NCBI RefSeq assembly: GCF_007003975.1
Contig: NZ_VFTC01000045.1
Span: 1 to 36,615 of the forward strand
Origin: Mesorhizobium sp. WSM4306
GTDB lineage: Bacteria > Pseudomonadota > Alphaproteobacteria > Rhizobiales > Rhizobiaceae
Direction of reading: 5' to 3'
Length of the DNA: 36,615 nt
Part shown: positions 19,601 through 28,233 of the stretch, in pieces
Layout: every line of letters starts with the position of its first letter
Numbering within the stretch: the stretch's first letter is position 1
Notes under the pieces: generated by a model
What the model was told of the DNA's origin: nothing
What the model saw: the letters and a program-made list of their open reading frames with translations, nothing else
Databases searched by the model: none
Program-made: the position numbers and the translations under genes

Positions 19601-20173
19601 AAGGCGCTTCTTCAACAGCGCCAGTTCGGTTCCATGCGCCTGCTTCCGATACAGAGCGTCTGCTTCGGCCTCGAGGGCGTTCAACGTATCACTTGCGTTC
19701 CCAAGACCGGCGCTGGCCGTGAACAGAAGCTTGCCGAGGTCGCCCCGCGACTCCAGGATAGATTTTCCGCCGGCTTCCAACGTCTCGTCATCGAGTGAGA
19801 ACATCGTCGTGTAGGCGTCGCGCGACAGACCGGCGAGATGCGCCGTGATCGCCACCTCGCTTACCGGTTGGCCCGTCGCATTCAATAGCGAATTACTGCG
19901 CTGTTTCGTACGCGTGAACGTGTGTTCGGAGCCGGCCAGTTCCAGCACCCCGCCGATGCGCATGGCACTGTACTCGTGCAGGAAGTTGTAGCGGCTCCGT
20001 TCCTCGATGCCGAACAGCAAGTCTAGATAGGCCGAAAGCGCAGTCGATTTGCCGGCCTCATTCAGGCCAAACACGATATGCAGATCAGGTCCGGATTCCG
20101 GTTTGGGTCCGAAGTCGATCGAACGATCGGTGAACTTTCCATAACGAATGAGGTCAAGGCGCCGCAACCTCAT
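16700..20173 (-). CDS. yhaN: YhaN-like SMC/Rad50-type ATPase
   Basis: A 1157-residue ATPase of the YhaN/SbcC/Rad50 type. Walker A is GLNEAGKST at residues 36-44, followed by the YhaN-type block LDLLFGIEERSRYNFLHEY and GLSRDAYTTMFSLDDETL. Long coiled coils fill the middle. Near the C-terminus come the ABC signature (LSKGARFQLYLALRLAGYYE), Walker B (VPFVADDIMETFDH) and the H-loop (VIYLTHHKHL). With the metallophosphoesterase encoded upstream it should form an ATP-dependent DNA end-processing complex. The ATG at 20173 overlaps the stop of the yhaO-like gene by 4 nt, so the two are made together. The zinc hook CxxC of SbcC/Rad50 is not obvious. Confidence 0.93.
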   Translation of the reverse strand: MRLRRLDLIRYGKFTDRSIDFGPKPESGPDLHIVFGLNEAGKSTALSAYLDLLFGIEERSRYNFLHEYSAMRIGGVLELAGSEHTFTRTKQRSNSLLNATGQPVSEVAITAHLAGLSRDAYTTMFSLDDETLEAGGKSILESRGDLGKLLFTASAGLGNASDTLNALEAEADALYRKQAHGTELALLKKRLVDVKSRRDAIDTLASTYEGLEAERLDAAQQYGRTISDRAVLVARLDTFARYVRAAPMLADIRRKIARLDQLPDIASPARTSTGSVTELIDDDASLRTRLSANIDETERLAEKVTAVDEDEPILSISERIRGLAESKVRHTAAGFDLPTRRMELQILNNSVASCLAALGRSSEADPGALLLPAVTVGVVRAMVEQRSGIATGMRAARDEAAAALDALQVARQRVGEERAVPEPARARLGSALSKARASGHQAEIRTAREAEDAGTIRWKAALARLRPWNGDALALANVAVPSAGQIAAWKTVASELARNTAVLAERLAEYEGNHAMLAARLDALRASGDIVDDEAATAIRRVRDDAWATHRAALTGDTADDFAVALARDDIASAGRLAGAADLAEIRATTRELAEAAANLSRNGIQRTQLGKDVDTQLLEIRAAARDLLGDAVEPSSERLIERIEDQIEARSDALAAWEQIELARLKAERAADAGEQIRLEMRAVLGSVGIVSESNDTLEAIMAIAEPFLDRQRKVDAEYAEALRMVSSKEEDLAARRVAVGVAERREEEWLAGITEALKGTWLESGLSASGVGTVLDQLAELSRSLQERDDLQLRIDKMEADRANFLVEVIAVAVEADEPTKDTDPEQLAIRLAERLERAERTRETKASLGNDLKRLKEARDILDTEILAHERRKNEVLGVFGVATLPEVVERDELLRERDGLRTTVAELEERIVAELAVDGFEQARSILDAIDFDGLAVEKAEGEQRLRLFDETIQQQLIRQTRAADKLDAIGGDSAVARLDAERRTTLLEIEEKAVRYIELKLGIMSAGNALRIYRESHRSGMMARASDAFKLMTRGQYSGLTTQPVRGGEVLIAVQGDGQSKVTEALSKGARFQLYLALRLAGYYEFAQFRPSVPFVADDIMETFDHIRSEEVFRLFGAMANTGQVIYLTHHKHLCEIAEAVVPGTRIHQLAQ

Positions 20174-21429
20174 GACGATCCACCGGCCTTAAGGCGGGCA
20201 GTCACCAAGTCCGCGCCCTTGGAAAGCACCTGATCGAGGAACTGTTCCAGCCCGGCTTCGTCCGTCCCAGCAAAATCCCGCCCGTCGGCCGGAAGGTCGG
20301 CGACCATCTTTTGGACGAACGCCCTCGCCTCAGCGCGGAAGGCCTCCGAGGTGGCATCGGCACGCATTGATTGCTCGAGTTCGAAAATCGGATCAGCAAT
20401 ATCCTCGGCGGTCTCCGTCCGAGGCGGCGCGAGGTCAAGCTCGAGCTTCTCCACCCACGTATGGCCTAGCTGTTCCGCAGCCTGTTCGGCTTCGGCAAGA
20501 AGGAGGTCCCTGTCGCGGATCAGCGCCCACATCAGTGGTGACGTTCCTGTCAGGCCAATGCGAGCCACAGCATGACGCGATCGGACGGTTGCCCGCATCT
20601 CTTCGAGTGCGAAGCGAACACGCGCGACGGCCTCGGGCCACTCCACCGCTCCGGTAAGGTCGACGCTCACCCGTTCGAACTGCGCAACGCTGGTCAGCCG
20701 TTCCTCGATCTCCACCGAACGGTCGTGGCGCACCGTCACCAGGGTGACTGATTTCTCACCGGCCTCGTTGATATCCCTCCCCTGCGGTATTCCCGGCATC
20801 ACCACGGCACTGGCGCCAGGATGGACTTGGCGAGCATGGATGTGGCCGAGGGCCCAATAGTCGAAACCGTGGGCGTGCAAGTCAGCGATGCTGCAGGGCG
20901 CGTAAACGTCGTGACCTGGCGATCCAGCCAGACTGGTATGCATGATGCCTATGTTGACGGCCCCTTCACGAGCCGCCGGATATTTGGTTAACAGGCTGTC
21001 CGGCGCCTTAGGGTTCGCAAAGCTCAAACCATGGAATACGACGTCCAGACCGCCGGCTGTCTGCAATACCGACTGAGCACGACCACCAAAGATGGTAACG
21101 GTGTCGGGAAATACCAGCTGTTTGGAAATCCGCGACAGGGCGTCATGATTACCGCGGATCTTGAAAACCATGATGCCGGCCTGGTGCAGGCGTGTCATCT
21201 GCGCGCCCAAGAACCGCGCTGTCTTCATTGAAGTCTGGTCGCCATCGTATAGGTCGCCAGCAATGACCAACGCGGCCACACGTTCCTCAAGGCAGAGATC
21301 CACTATCGAAACGAATGCCTGGCGGCTGGCGTCGCCCACCAGCCCGGCAAGATCGGGATTTCGCATCGCCAGCGAACGAAGCGGCGAGTCGAGATGAATA
21401 TCGGCCGTGTGTACGAATCGAAATGCCAT
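20170..21429 (-). CDS. yhaO: YhaO-like DNA repair metallophosphoesterase
   Basis: A 419-residue protein of the SbcD/Mre11/YhaO exonuclease group. The metal motifs are HTADIH (Asp10, His12), AGDLYDG near residue 57, RGNHDAL near 97, GIMHTS near 162 and ALGHIHARQ near 197. The block DSPLRSLAMRNPDLAG after the first motif is typical of YhaO proteins. The C-terminal third (about 260-419) is the capping and partner-binding region. It is 71 nt downstream of the giant helicase gene on the same strand and overlaps the yhaN-like gene by 4 nt. It is distinct from the phosphoesterase at 3418-4755. Confidence 0.93.
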   Translation of the reverse strand: MAFRFVHTADIHLDSPLRSLAMRNPDLAGLVGDASRQAFVSIVDLCLEERVAALVIAGDLYDGDQTSMKTARFLGAQMTRLHQAGIMVFKIRGNHDALSRISKQLVFPDTVTIFGGRAQSVLQTAGGLDVVFHGLSFANPKAPDSLLTKYPAAREGAVNIGIMHTSLAGSPGHDVYAPCSIADLHAHGFDYWALGHIHARQVHPGASAVVMPGIPQGRDINEAGEKSVTLVTVRHDRSVEIEERLTSVAQFERVSVDLTGAVEWPEAVARVRFALEEMRATVRSRHAVARIGLTGTSPLMWALIRDRDLLLAEAEQAAEQLGHTWVEKLELDLAPPRTETAEDIADPIFELEQSMRADATSEAFRAEARAFVQKMVADLPADGRDFAGTDEAGLEQFLDQVLSKGADLVTARLKAGGSS

Positions 21430-21500
21430 TCGGCCTCCGCCAGCAAAAGAGGTGTTCCGAGCTTCGACAGAAATTGCAACGAGGGCGCTGCAGCGCCCCG

Positions 21501-24500
21501 TTACACTTCAGCTAATTTCTCGCTCGCGGATTCGCCGGCCACCAACAAGCCGTCTTGGGACCGTAACACTCCTTTGGCAACCAAATCGGCGACCCCAGCT
21601 GAAATCAGCTGCCTTAATTGTGCGCTTGTGGCTTTGAAGCCCAGCATCCTGGCAACGCCTGTGGCGATTTCTTCCTCTGTCGCACCGAGGTTGGATTTCA
21701 CGACTTCCATAGCGCCTTGGGCGACCTCGTCCTGCGCAATCATTTCGGGCTTGCGCAATCCAGCGGACACGACCCCACTGCGATCCCTGAGACGAACAGG
21801 AACACCTGGCTTGAAGCAGAAGTTGCCTCGACGGGCTACTGAACCACCTCTCTGTGCTATGCTTACCCCCCGCTCGATTGCATCCTGAATCCTGCCACCG
21901 GCCCGCTGCAGACCCCAGGCGTCCCGAATACGCGAAACTATTTCGTCGACATGGATTGGCGTTTCTGTAGCCACGACCTGCTCGACCAGTCCGGCCATGA
22001 TTCCGCTGGGCGTCTCGTGGAGTTCGAACGATCCCGGTCGCTTTAGTTCGGCCTCTTCGTAGGCTCGATTGGGTGTCTCGGATCCGTTTGTGCTTTCGAG
22101 ACCGATTTCCGTCACGTTGCCTCGGTCGACCGTAACAACCTGCACGGCTACAGCTCGATTTCTCTGGACCCCCAATTCGGCCCGCTCATCGAGTTCTTTT
22201 CTGGCGGCCTCAATCGCTAGTATGGTTCGCTCCAGCTGCTCACGAGGCCGTTGGAACCAGTCAGCGCTCCAGATGCGATGGATGATCCAACCATGGTCTT
22301 CCAGAACCGACTGCCGAAGCCGGTCTCGATCTCTGGCCGAGCGAGATGAGTGATATTCTGCGCCATCGCATTCGATGCCAAGAATATAGCGGCCTGGCCT
22401 CTCTGGATCCGCAACTGCGAGGTCGATGAAGAAGCCGGCAATGCCCACTTGAGCATGAACCTGATAACCCATTTCGATCAGCGCGTTGGCTACCTGTTCT
22501 ACAAAGATTGAATCCATTTCGCGAACCGTGACTTGGGCAAGCGAAATTCGCCCTGTTCTCGCGTAGTGCAAGAAGAGCTTGAAGGCGAAGATGCCTTTCC
22601 CTTTGCCACGCTCCAGGTCGATGTCCTCGTCTGTGATGGACGCGAATACTTCGCAGCTGCGCTTGGCGCGGCTTATGAGGACGTTGAGCCGACGCTCGCC
22701 GCCTTCCGCGCCAAGAGGGCCGAAACGCATGGCCATGTATCCCTGGGCATTCTTGGCATACCCCACCGAGATCATGATCACGTCGCGCTCATCGCCTTGA
22801 ACATTTTCGAGGTTCTTGACGAAGAATGGCTCGCTTGGATGAGCGTGAAAGAATTCCTCGGTGTCGGGATTTAGTCGCCGCAGCGCTTCGAGTTCATCCT
22901 GGATCGCGCGGCGTTGGCTAACCGAAAATGTTGCAACGCCTAGAGTCTCTTGCGGGTTCACCTTCGCATGACGGATGATCGCCTCCGCTACTGCTCTCGC
23001 CTCTACCGGATTGGTTCCTGTGCCGCCGGAATCGAAGACCCCCTCCGGCACATGATGAAACCGCAACCCCATACCTGCCTCTTGGGTATAAGGGCTTGGC
23101 ACGATGAAAAGCCGGTTCTCGTAGAACTGGCTGTTCGATACTGCGATTAGAGATTGGTGACGGCTACGGTAGTGCCAGCGCAGCATACGCTGCGGCAAGC
23201 CGCGGGCCGTGAACAGGCCGAGGATGCTTTCAATGTCGGCGACCTGCGCGCCCTCACCCTCGTCATCTTCAGACTGCGAGCCTGTCATCTTCGCGAAGAA
23301 TGTCGTGGGTGGCAGTTGGCGTTCGTCGCCAACGACGACCACCTGACTGGCCCTGGCGACCGAGCCAAGTGCGTCCACGGGCTGGATCTGAGACGCCTCG
23401 TCCATCACGAGCAGATCGAAGGACATCCGGCCGGGCGACAGGAATTGCGCCACCGAAAGCGGGCTCATCATGAACACTGGCTTCAGCGCCTGGATGGCAG
23501 GGCCTGCCTTCTGCATCAATTGCCGGATGGGCATGTGGCCTCGTCTGCGCGCCATCTCAGAACGAAGCAGTCCGACAGGTCCAGCTCCGCCGTCTCTTGA
23601 AGGAATTTTCCGGTGATGAGCCGTTACAACTTCGATGGCGCCGGCCTTGATGCGCTGGCGGTCCAGATCTGCGAAGTCACGTACAGCCCTGGAATGCAGT
23701 TCCCCGTCGAACCTTGCCAGCTCCGGCTCATCGGTCGCCATCGCCAGAAACATTCGTTCGTAGTAGGCCATATCAAAAACTGATCGAGCCGATCCTGTTG
23801 TAATCTGGCCGTTGGCTAGGCCGTCTATCAACTGTCCCAGTCCAGCCTTTCGGGCCGTTTCGGATCGCTCTTCATAGGCAACCCATTTCGAGAGCTGCTC
23901 CTGATGATCGAGCCAACCCTGCAGCCGAGAAACGACCTCGCCTATCGCGACGTCCGGAAAATCGACTACTCCAAACAAGGAGGGAGCATCGGCTTTCAAA
24001 TCCCCTGTAAGCGCCTTCAATTCCCGCGCTGCCGCTTGGGCCGCTTCACGTGCTGAACGTGCCGAGTTTGCGATCTCGATTCTTTCAGGCAACCGCGCAG
24101 CCAGATGTCGGATCGAGCCATTTTCTTTCAGCCAAAGCTCGGCTTGCGTGAGAGCGGCCCAATCGGATCCTCGACCGTGCCACGACGAGCCGAATACGAA
24201 CTTGCCAAGGCTCTCTCCCGCATCGATCCCTTGAGCAAGTGCTTGTAGTCTGCCTAGTCGGCGCAGTAGCTCCACCCGCTCAGTGATTAGATCCGGAACG
24301 TCAGTCAGAACCTGTCGTGACGCATCATCGGCTTGAGCTACAGTGCTCGCCTTCGCTTCCATCAGTTGCAGCGAGGCCCGCTCGGCGGAAGCCACGTCGC
24401 CTAGCATGGATGACGCGAGGTGCCCGAGATCGTTCCAGAAACCTTCGATAATTGGCCGACCGATTTCGATAACCTTGCGAACGCGCGCTGCACGCGCACC

Positions 24501-27086
24501 GGCCTCGGAGCGTTCCGCCATCCGGCCGGCGATAATCCGAGGTTCGGGGCCTAGCCCTCGTAGAGTCCGCATCCACTCCACTAGCGCGAGCAGTGGCGCG
24601 GAAGCCGATCGCTCCCCACGCCAATCTGCCCCGAAGGCGGAACGGCCAAAAGCGTCGCCTTCGCGGACTCTTGCTGCGGCAGCCTGACCCTTCATCAAAA
24701 GGTCGAGGAGACCAACTATCTGCGTCGCAGGCGCGCTAGGGTCGACCACAATAGTCCGCGCAAGTGCTGTGGCGCGACGGTAGTCGCCGTTCAATGCTTT
24801 CAATATTCCCGTGTGTGTGGCGAGCGCCTGCCGCGCCGCGGCCACCTCGGTGCTCCACGCCGCGTCAACAACCTTGCCCTGAAGGTCGGCTCTGGCAGCC
24901 TCAAGCGTCGCTACGCTGTCGGCAAGGTCGCCTGCCTGCTCAAGTCCGGAGTCCCAAACGGTGGCTGCGAAGGCCTCCGGACTTGCGTCAGGTGCTGCCG
25001 CTACTCGCTCGCCGGTCACGGCCAGCCTGAGCAAGCCTGCCAACGTGTCTGGCAATATCGCCGATCCGAGTTCCTGATTCAGGCGCTCAGCTTCTTCCCT
25101 CAAGCGTGGGAGCAGAATGGTGAGCTGTCGCGCACGATGGAAACCATCTTTCGGAAATTCCGAGGGAAGCTTTGCAAGCTCTGTCTCGAGACCTTCAATT
25201 GGCGTGTCGATAGCCGTTGCCGCCAACTGCTCCGAAAGTTCCTCGGACTTGCGGGCGAAATCCGTTCCTGACCAGAGAAGCGATGAAATGTCTTTCGGAC
25301 GCTCATCCCATACCGGCGAGACGAGCGCCTCGGCAGGAAGTCCAGGCGCGGACGCGAGAAGCTCAGCGCGATCTTCTATCTCGCCGCTGTCGCTGAGAAT
25401 TTTCGGAGGCTCGGCCTTGATCCGCTCAGCGATACCGACCAGTTTGGCGTGCAGTGCCTTGGCTTGGTCCAGCAACGCCGCGATGCGTGGGACGAGCCTC
25501 TCAATGGTCGTTGGAAGAACGACATCCAGGCCAACTCCCCGCCACGGGTGGTGGATCGGCAAGCCGATCTCGTTGATCCGCTGAGAGACCTCATCGAGCA
25601 ATTTGCGACGTTGCGAAACGCCGTCAGTTGTCCAGCTTGTGGCATCCGTAAGTTCGATGTCCACTGGTTTCTGACCGACCTGCCTTAGTCGGGTTAGCTG
25701 GCCGAGAACCTGATAAGGAGTGAGTTCGGACGCTCCGAACGCAACGTGCATTCGTGCAGCATGTGCGTTGAGTTTATCGCGAGCCTCCAGCAAGCGATCA
25801 GTTAGGGAAGAAGGAAGCTGGCCCCTGGGCGATCCGAGTTGCCAGGTTCGCCGCAGCTCCTCTAGCATCATGCGCTTGTTCGCCTTGTTACTATGCAGCT
25901 CAAGGCAGGCGTCCCCCACCCCAGCAGTGTCAAGCCGTCGCTTGACGACCTCCAGCGCTGCCATCTTTTCGGCCACGAACAGCACGGTCTTTCCGTCGGC
26001 AACGGCCGACCCAATAATGTTTGCGATCGTCTGCGATTTTCCTGTCCCAGGCGGACCTTGGATAACGAGGTCGCGACCTTTTCTGACGTCATGGATCGCC
26101 AGTGTCTGAGAACTGTCACTGTCGACGATATGCAACATTTCGGCGGGCGCAATGTGCGGATCAATCGCTATGTCGTCCGACATAAGCGGCTCGCGTGTTT
26201 CGAAACCATCTGAAAGAAGCGAGCGGATCTTCGGTTGTTCGATAATCTTTGCGCCATCGGGCCAGAGATCCGGATCCAGATCACGGTACATCAAGAACTT
26301 CGCAAACGAGAAGAAGCCGAGCACCATATCGTCGCGAAGCACCTCCCAACCCTCTTTGGTCGAAATTGCTTCGGCAACGGCATCGAGATAGGCCGAGACG
26401 TCGAAGTCATCTCCCACCTCAAAACGCGGCAGAGCGAGCTTGTGAATGCGGTCGAGATAGAGTTCCAAGGAGAGGTTTGCGGTAAGATCTTCCGGCCGGG
26501 CTCGTAGGCGGAATTTTTCTCCAGCGGCCCCTCGCTCAAGCCGAACCGGCACCAAAATGAGGGGGGCCTGACGGATGTTCTCTTTGTTGTTCGGGTCAAT
26601 CCACTTCAGCATTCCAAGGGCCAGAAAGAGGATATTGACGCCCTGCTCTTCCTCGAGTGTGCGGGCATCATGGTAGAGATCAAGGAGCCGCCGCTGCAGC
26701 CCAGTTGGGGTCATACGCGTCTGCAGCTTGGTGTCCGAGTGCCGCGCGGATATCCCTCTGTTATCGACTCCATCGTCCTCTGGTTGGGCGAGAGCGACGG
26801 GGGAATAGTCGATCTCTTCGTCTGGAGGGCTGCTTTCATCCTGGCCCGCTTTCGGCCTATCGGGCTTGCCGGCCAGGAAGGTAAAAGCCTTTCCTTCGGT
26901 CACCAGCAATCGATAAATTTCGGACGACTTCTCATCGACGATATCGATCGTCTTCGCGCTCTTGGAAAACCGCGGCACATTCAAAAGTCGATTGCGGGCG
27001 GAAAGATCGAGCAACTCCATCCTGGCGCGCTCGAGTTTCTCCTTTAGAGGGAGATCGCTTTGGAAGACTGACTGTTTTACGTCCAA
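21501..27086 (-). CDS. Giant DUF4011 / SF1 helicase / Vsr-like nuclease / DUF3320 protein
   Basis: An 1861-residue multidomain protein. The N-terminus has the DUF4011 block (RMELLDLSARNRLLNVPRF, residues 22-40, and GVNILFLALGMLKW). SF1 helicase motifs follow: Walker A GPPGTGKS at 344-351, Walker B LLVMDEASQIQP near 1225, motif III VVVVGDERQLPP near 1247 and motif VI LNVLISRAKRS near 1467. Between motifs Ia and II lies an unusually long (about 850 residues) helical insert. A Vsr-like PD-(D/E)xK nuclease follows at about 1515-1625 (FFIDLAV, IECDGAEYHSS, RDRLRQSVLEDHGW), then a DUF3320 domain near 1685-1740. The start is a TTG at 27086 preceded by AAGGGG; an ATG within that site is followed at once by a stop. 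Such proteins occur in defence islands. Inferred role: DNA unwinding and cleavage. Confidence 0.93.
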   Translation of the reverse strand: MDVKQSVFQSDLPLKEKLERARMELLDLSARNRLLNVPRFSKSAKTIDIVDEKSSEIYRLLVTEGKAFTFLAGKPDRPKAGQDESSPPDEEIDYSPVALAQPEDDGVDNRGISARHSDTKLQTRMTPTGLQRRLLDLYHDARTLEEEQGVNILFLALGMLKWIDPNNKENIRQAPLILVPVRLERGAAGEKFRLRARPEDLTANLSLELYLDRIHKLALPRFEVGDDFDVSAYLDAVAEAISTKEGWEVLRDDMVLGFFSFAKFLMYRDLDPDLWPDGAKIIEQPKIRSLLSDGFETREPLMSDDIAIDPHIAPAEMLHIVDSDSSQTLAIHDVRKGRDLVIQGPPGTGKSQTIANIIGSAVADGKTVLFVAEKMAALEVVKRRLDTAGVGDACLELHSNKANKRMMLEELRRTWQLGSPRGQLPSSLTDRLLEARDKLNAHAARMHVAFGASELTPYQVLGQLTRLRQVGQKPVDIELTDATSWTTDGVSQRRKLLDEVSQRINEIGLPIHHPWRGVGLDVVLPTTIERLVPRIAALLDQAKALHAKLVGIAERIKAEPPKILSDSGEIEDRAELLASAPGLPAEALVSPVWDERPKDISSLLWSGTDFARKSEELSEQLAATAIDTPIEGLETELAKLPSEFPKDGFHRARQLTILLPRLREEAERLNQELGSAILPDTLAGLLRLAVTGERVAAAPDASPEAFAATVWDSGLEQAGDLADSVATLEAARADLQGKVVDAAWSTEVAAARQALATHTGILKALNGDYRRATALARTIVVDPSAPATQIVGLLDLLMKGQAAAARVREGDAFGRSAFGADWRGERSASAPLLALVEWMRTLRGLGPEPRIIAGRMAERSEAGARAARVRKVIEIGRPIIEGFWNDLGHLASSMLGDVASAERASLQLMEAKASTVAQADDASRQVLTDVPDLITERVELLRRLGRLQALAQGIDAGESLGKFVFGSSWHGRGSDWAALTQAELWLKENGSIRHLAARLPERIEIANSARSAREAAQAAARELKALTGDLKADAPSLFGVVDFPDVAIGEVVSRLQGWLDHQEQLSKWVAYEERSETARKAGLGQLIDGLANGQITTGSARSVFDMAYYERMFLAMATDEPELARFDGELHSRAVRDFADLDRQRIKAGAIEVVTAHHRKIPSRDGGAGPVGLLRSEMARRRGHMPIRQLMQKAGPAIQALKPVFMMSPLSVAQFLSPGRMSFDLLVMDEASQIQPVDALGSVARASQVVVVGDERQLPPTTFFAKMTGSQSEDDEGEGAQVADIESILGLFTARGLPQRMLRWHYRSRHQSLIAVSNSQFYENRLFIVPSPYTQEAGMGLRFHHVPEGVFDSGGTGTNPVEARAVAEAIIRHAKVNPQETLGVATFSVSQRRAIQDELEALRRLNPDTEEFFHAHPSEPFFVKNLENVQGDERDVIMISVGYAKNAQGYMAMRFGPLGAEGGERRLNVLISRAKRSCEVFASITDEDIDLERGKGKGIFAFKLFLHYARTGRISLAQVTVREMDSIFVEQVANALIEMGYQVHAQVGIAGFFIDLAVADPERPGRYILGIECDGAEYHSSRSARDRDRLRQSVLEDHGWIIHRIWSADWFQRPREQLERTILAIEAARKELDERAELGVQRNRAVAVQVVTVDRGNVTEIGLESTNGSETPNRAYEEAELKRPGSFELHETPSGIMAGLVEQVVATETPIHVDEIVSRIRDAWGLQRAGGRIQDAIERGVSIAQRGGSVARRGNFCFKPGVPVRLRDRSGVVSAGLRKPEMIAQDEVAQGAMEVVKSNLGATEEEIATGVARMLGFKATSAQLRQLISAGVADLVAKGVLRSQDGLLVAGESASEKLAEV

Positions 27087-27686
27087 GACTTACATCCCCT
27101 TTGAAAGGAGAACCAGCTAGAGCCCGCGTAGAGCGTTCGCGCAAGAAAAAACAGCCGTGTTCAATTAGAAACGACTGCGATCACTTCTGGACACCGTCCA
27201 ATATTGCGACGTGTGATATGGGTCAGAGCCTGCATTCTTGGCCCCCTTTGCCTAGTCGCTATCCGACGAGGATTCTCGCTCCCTGCCCCCGTATTTAGCC
27301 GCCTCCACAATGTCTTTTTCTGACACAGAGAGTCCGTTGCGGACCCGAATGGCTCCCGCACTTGGAACGCGGTCCAATTCAGATCCAGTCTTTGCCTTAT
27401 CCTTCTGGGGCTTAACCTCCGGCGGCGGGTCTTTCGAAAATGTCATGCGTAGGTCCTACTCGTCCAAATCTAAATGCATCCGCCTGTGAGCCTCAAGCCG
27501 CTTTCCTGGTCATACAAAGAAAACGCCGCGCCCAATCAATCCACCGTCTCTCGTGGTTCCGCATTCTGATTGGCGCTTTAACATTCATCACTATTAGCGC
27601 CTGGCATTTAGTATCCTCCCTCTACTGGTTTTTTTAGCCGATAAGTAATAGATCGGGATTTCACTGCAGAAGTCCGGAGCCATGAA
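27087..27686. other. Divergent intergenic region between helicase and MucR-like gene
   Basis: About 600 bp separating the minus-strand helicase operon from the plus-strand regulator; it holds only the doubtful small gene at 27252-27446. Promoters for both directions must lie here but are not clear. An inverted repeat GGCGCT/AGCGCC (27572-27577 and 27596-27601) flanks an AT-rich 18-bp centre about 85 nt before the regulator start and could be an operator. Confidence 0.4.
27252..27446 (-). CDS. Small hydrophilic hypothetical protein
   Basis: A possible 64-residue protein starting MTFSKDPPPEVKPQKDKAKT with an ATG at 27446 and an AGGACC sequence upstream. It is rich in charged residues, with a VRNGLSVSEKDIVEAAKYGG segment that could form a helix. 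It lies upstream of the giant helicase gene on the same strand but 165 nt away. No family is recognised. It may be a chance frame. Confidence 0.4.
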   Translation of the reverse strand: MTFSKDPPPEVKPQKDKAKTGSELDRVPSAGAIRVRNGLSVSEKDIVEAAKYGGRERESSSDSD

Positions 27687-28136
27687 GTGACTGACGAAAT
27701 CCAAAATACGGCCACCGCGCTGATGGAGCTTACCGCCGATATCGTTGCGGCTTATGTGAGCAAGAATTCAGTGCCGGTCTCCTCATTGCCGGACCTTATT
27801 GCCAGCATCAATTCGTCATTAGCGCGTATCGGCCAGCCGTCCGAACCGGAAAAACCCGACCAAGTTCCCGCGGTCAACCCCAAGCGCTCAGTCACTCCAG
27901 ACTACATCGTCTGCCTCGAAGACGGCAAAAAGTTCAAGTCCCTCAAGAGACACTTGAACACGCATTTTGGACTGACGCCCGACGCCTATCGCCAAAAATG
28001 GGGCCTCTCCAACGATTACCCCATGGTCGCGCCTAACTATTCAGCCAATCGCTCCAGATTGGCAAAATCGATTGGCCTCGGTCGCACAGCAGCCGCGCCC
28101 AAGAAAGCAGCAGCCAAGAAGTCAAAGACGCGCTAG
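27687..28136 (+). CDS. Ros/MucR-family transcriptional regulator, zinc-ligand variant
   Basis: A 149-residue DNA-binding protein of the Ros/MucR family, which controls exopolysaccharide and surface functions in rhizobia. The core DYIVCLEDGKKFKSLKRHLN (residues 72-91) and the following LTPDAYRQKWGLSNDYPMVA are diagnostic. Of the four zinc ligands of Ros (C-x2-C and two His), Cys76 and His89 are present, but the second Cys is Asp79 and the final His position is Phe94, with His93 just before. Zinc-lacking homologues are known in Mesorhizobium. A basic Ala/Lys tail (KKAAAKKSKTR) ends the protein. The start is GTG at 27687, with GGAG 8 nt upstream; a nearby ATG runs straight into a stop. The family often represses its own gene. 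Confidence 0.93.
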   Translation: MTDEIQNTATALMELTADIVAAYVSKNSVPVSSLPDLIASINSSLARIGQPSEPEKPDQVPAVNPKRSVTPDYIVCLEDGKKFKSLKRHLNTHFGLTPDAYRQKWGLSNDYPMVAPNYSANRSRLAKSIGLGRTAAAPKKAAAKKSKTR

Positions 28137-28233
28137 CAAAACATTTGGCAGCTTCGCAAAGGATCGAAAATTGAATCGCGATCGCTATTCCCATCGCCGC
28201 AGCTCGCGGCCAAGACGCGGCCGGGTTTCAATT

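Noticed and set aside
16700..21429. Calling the pair SbcC/SbcD
   Set aside because: The N-terminal blocks fit YhaN/YhaO better, and no CxxC zinc hook typical of SbcC/Rad50 is evident in the ATPase.
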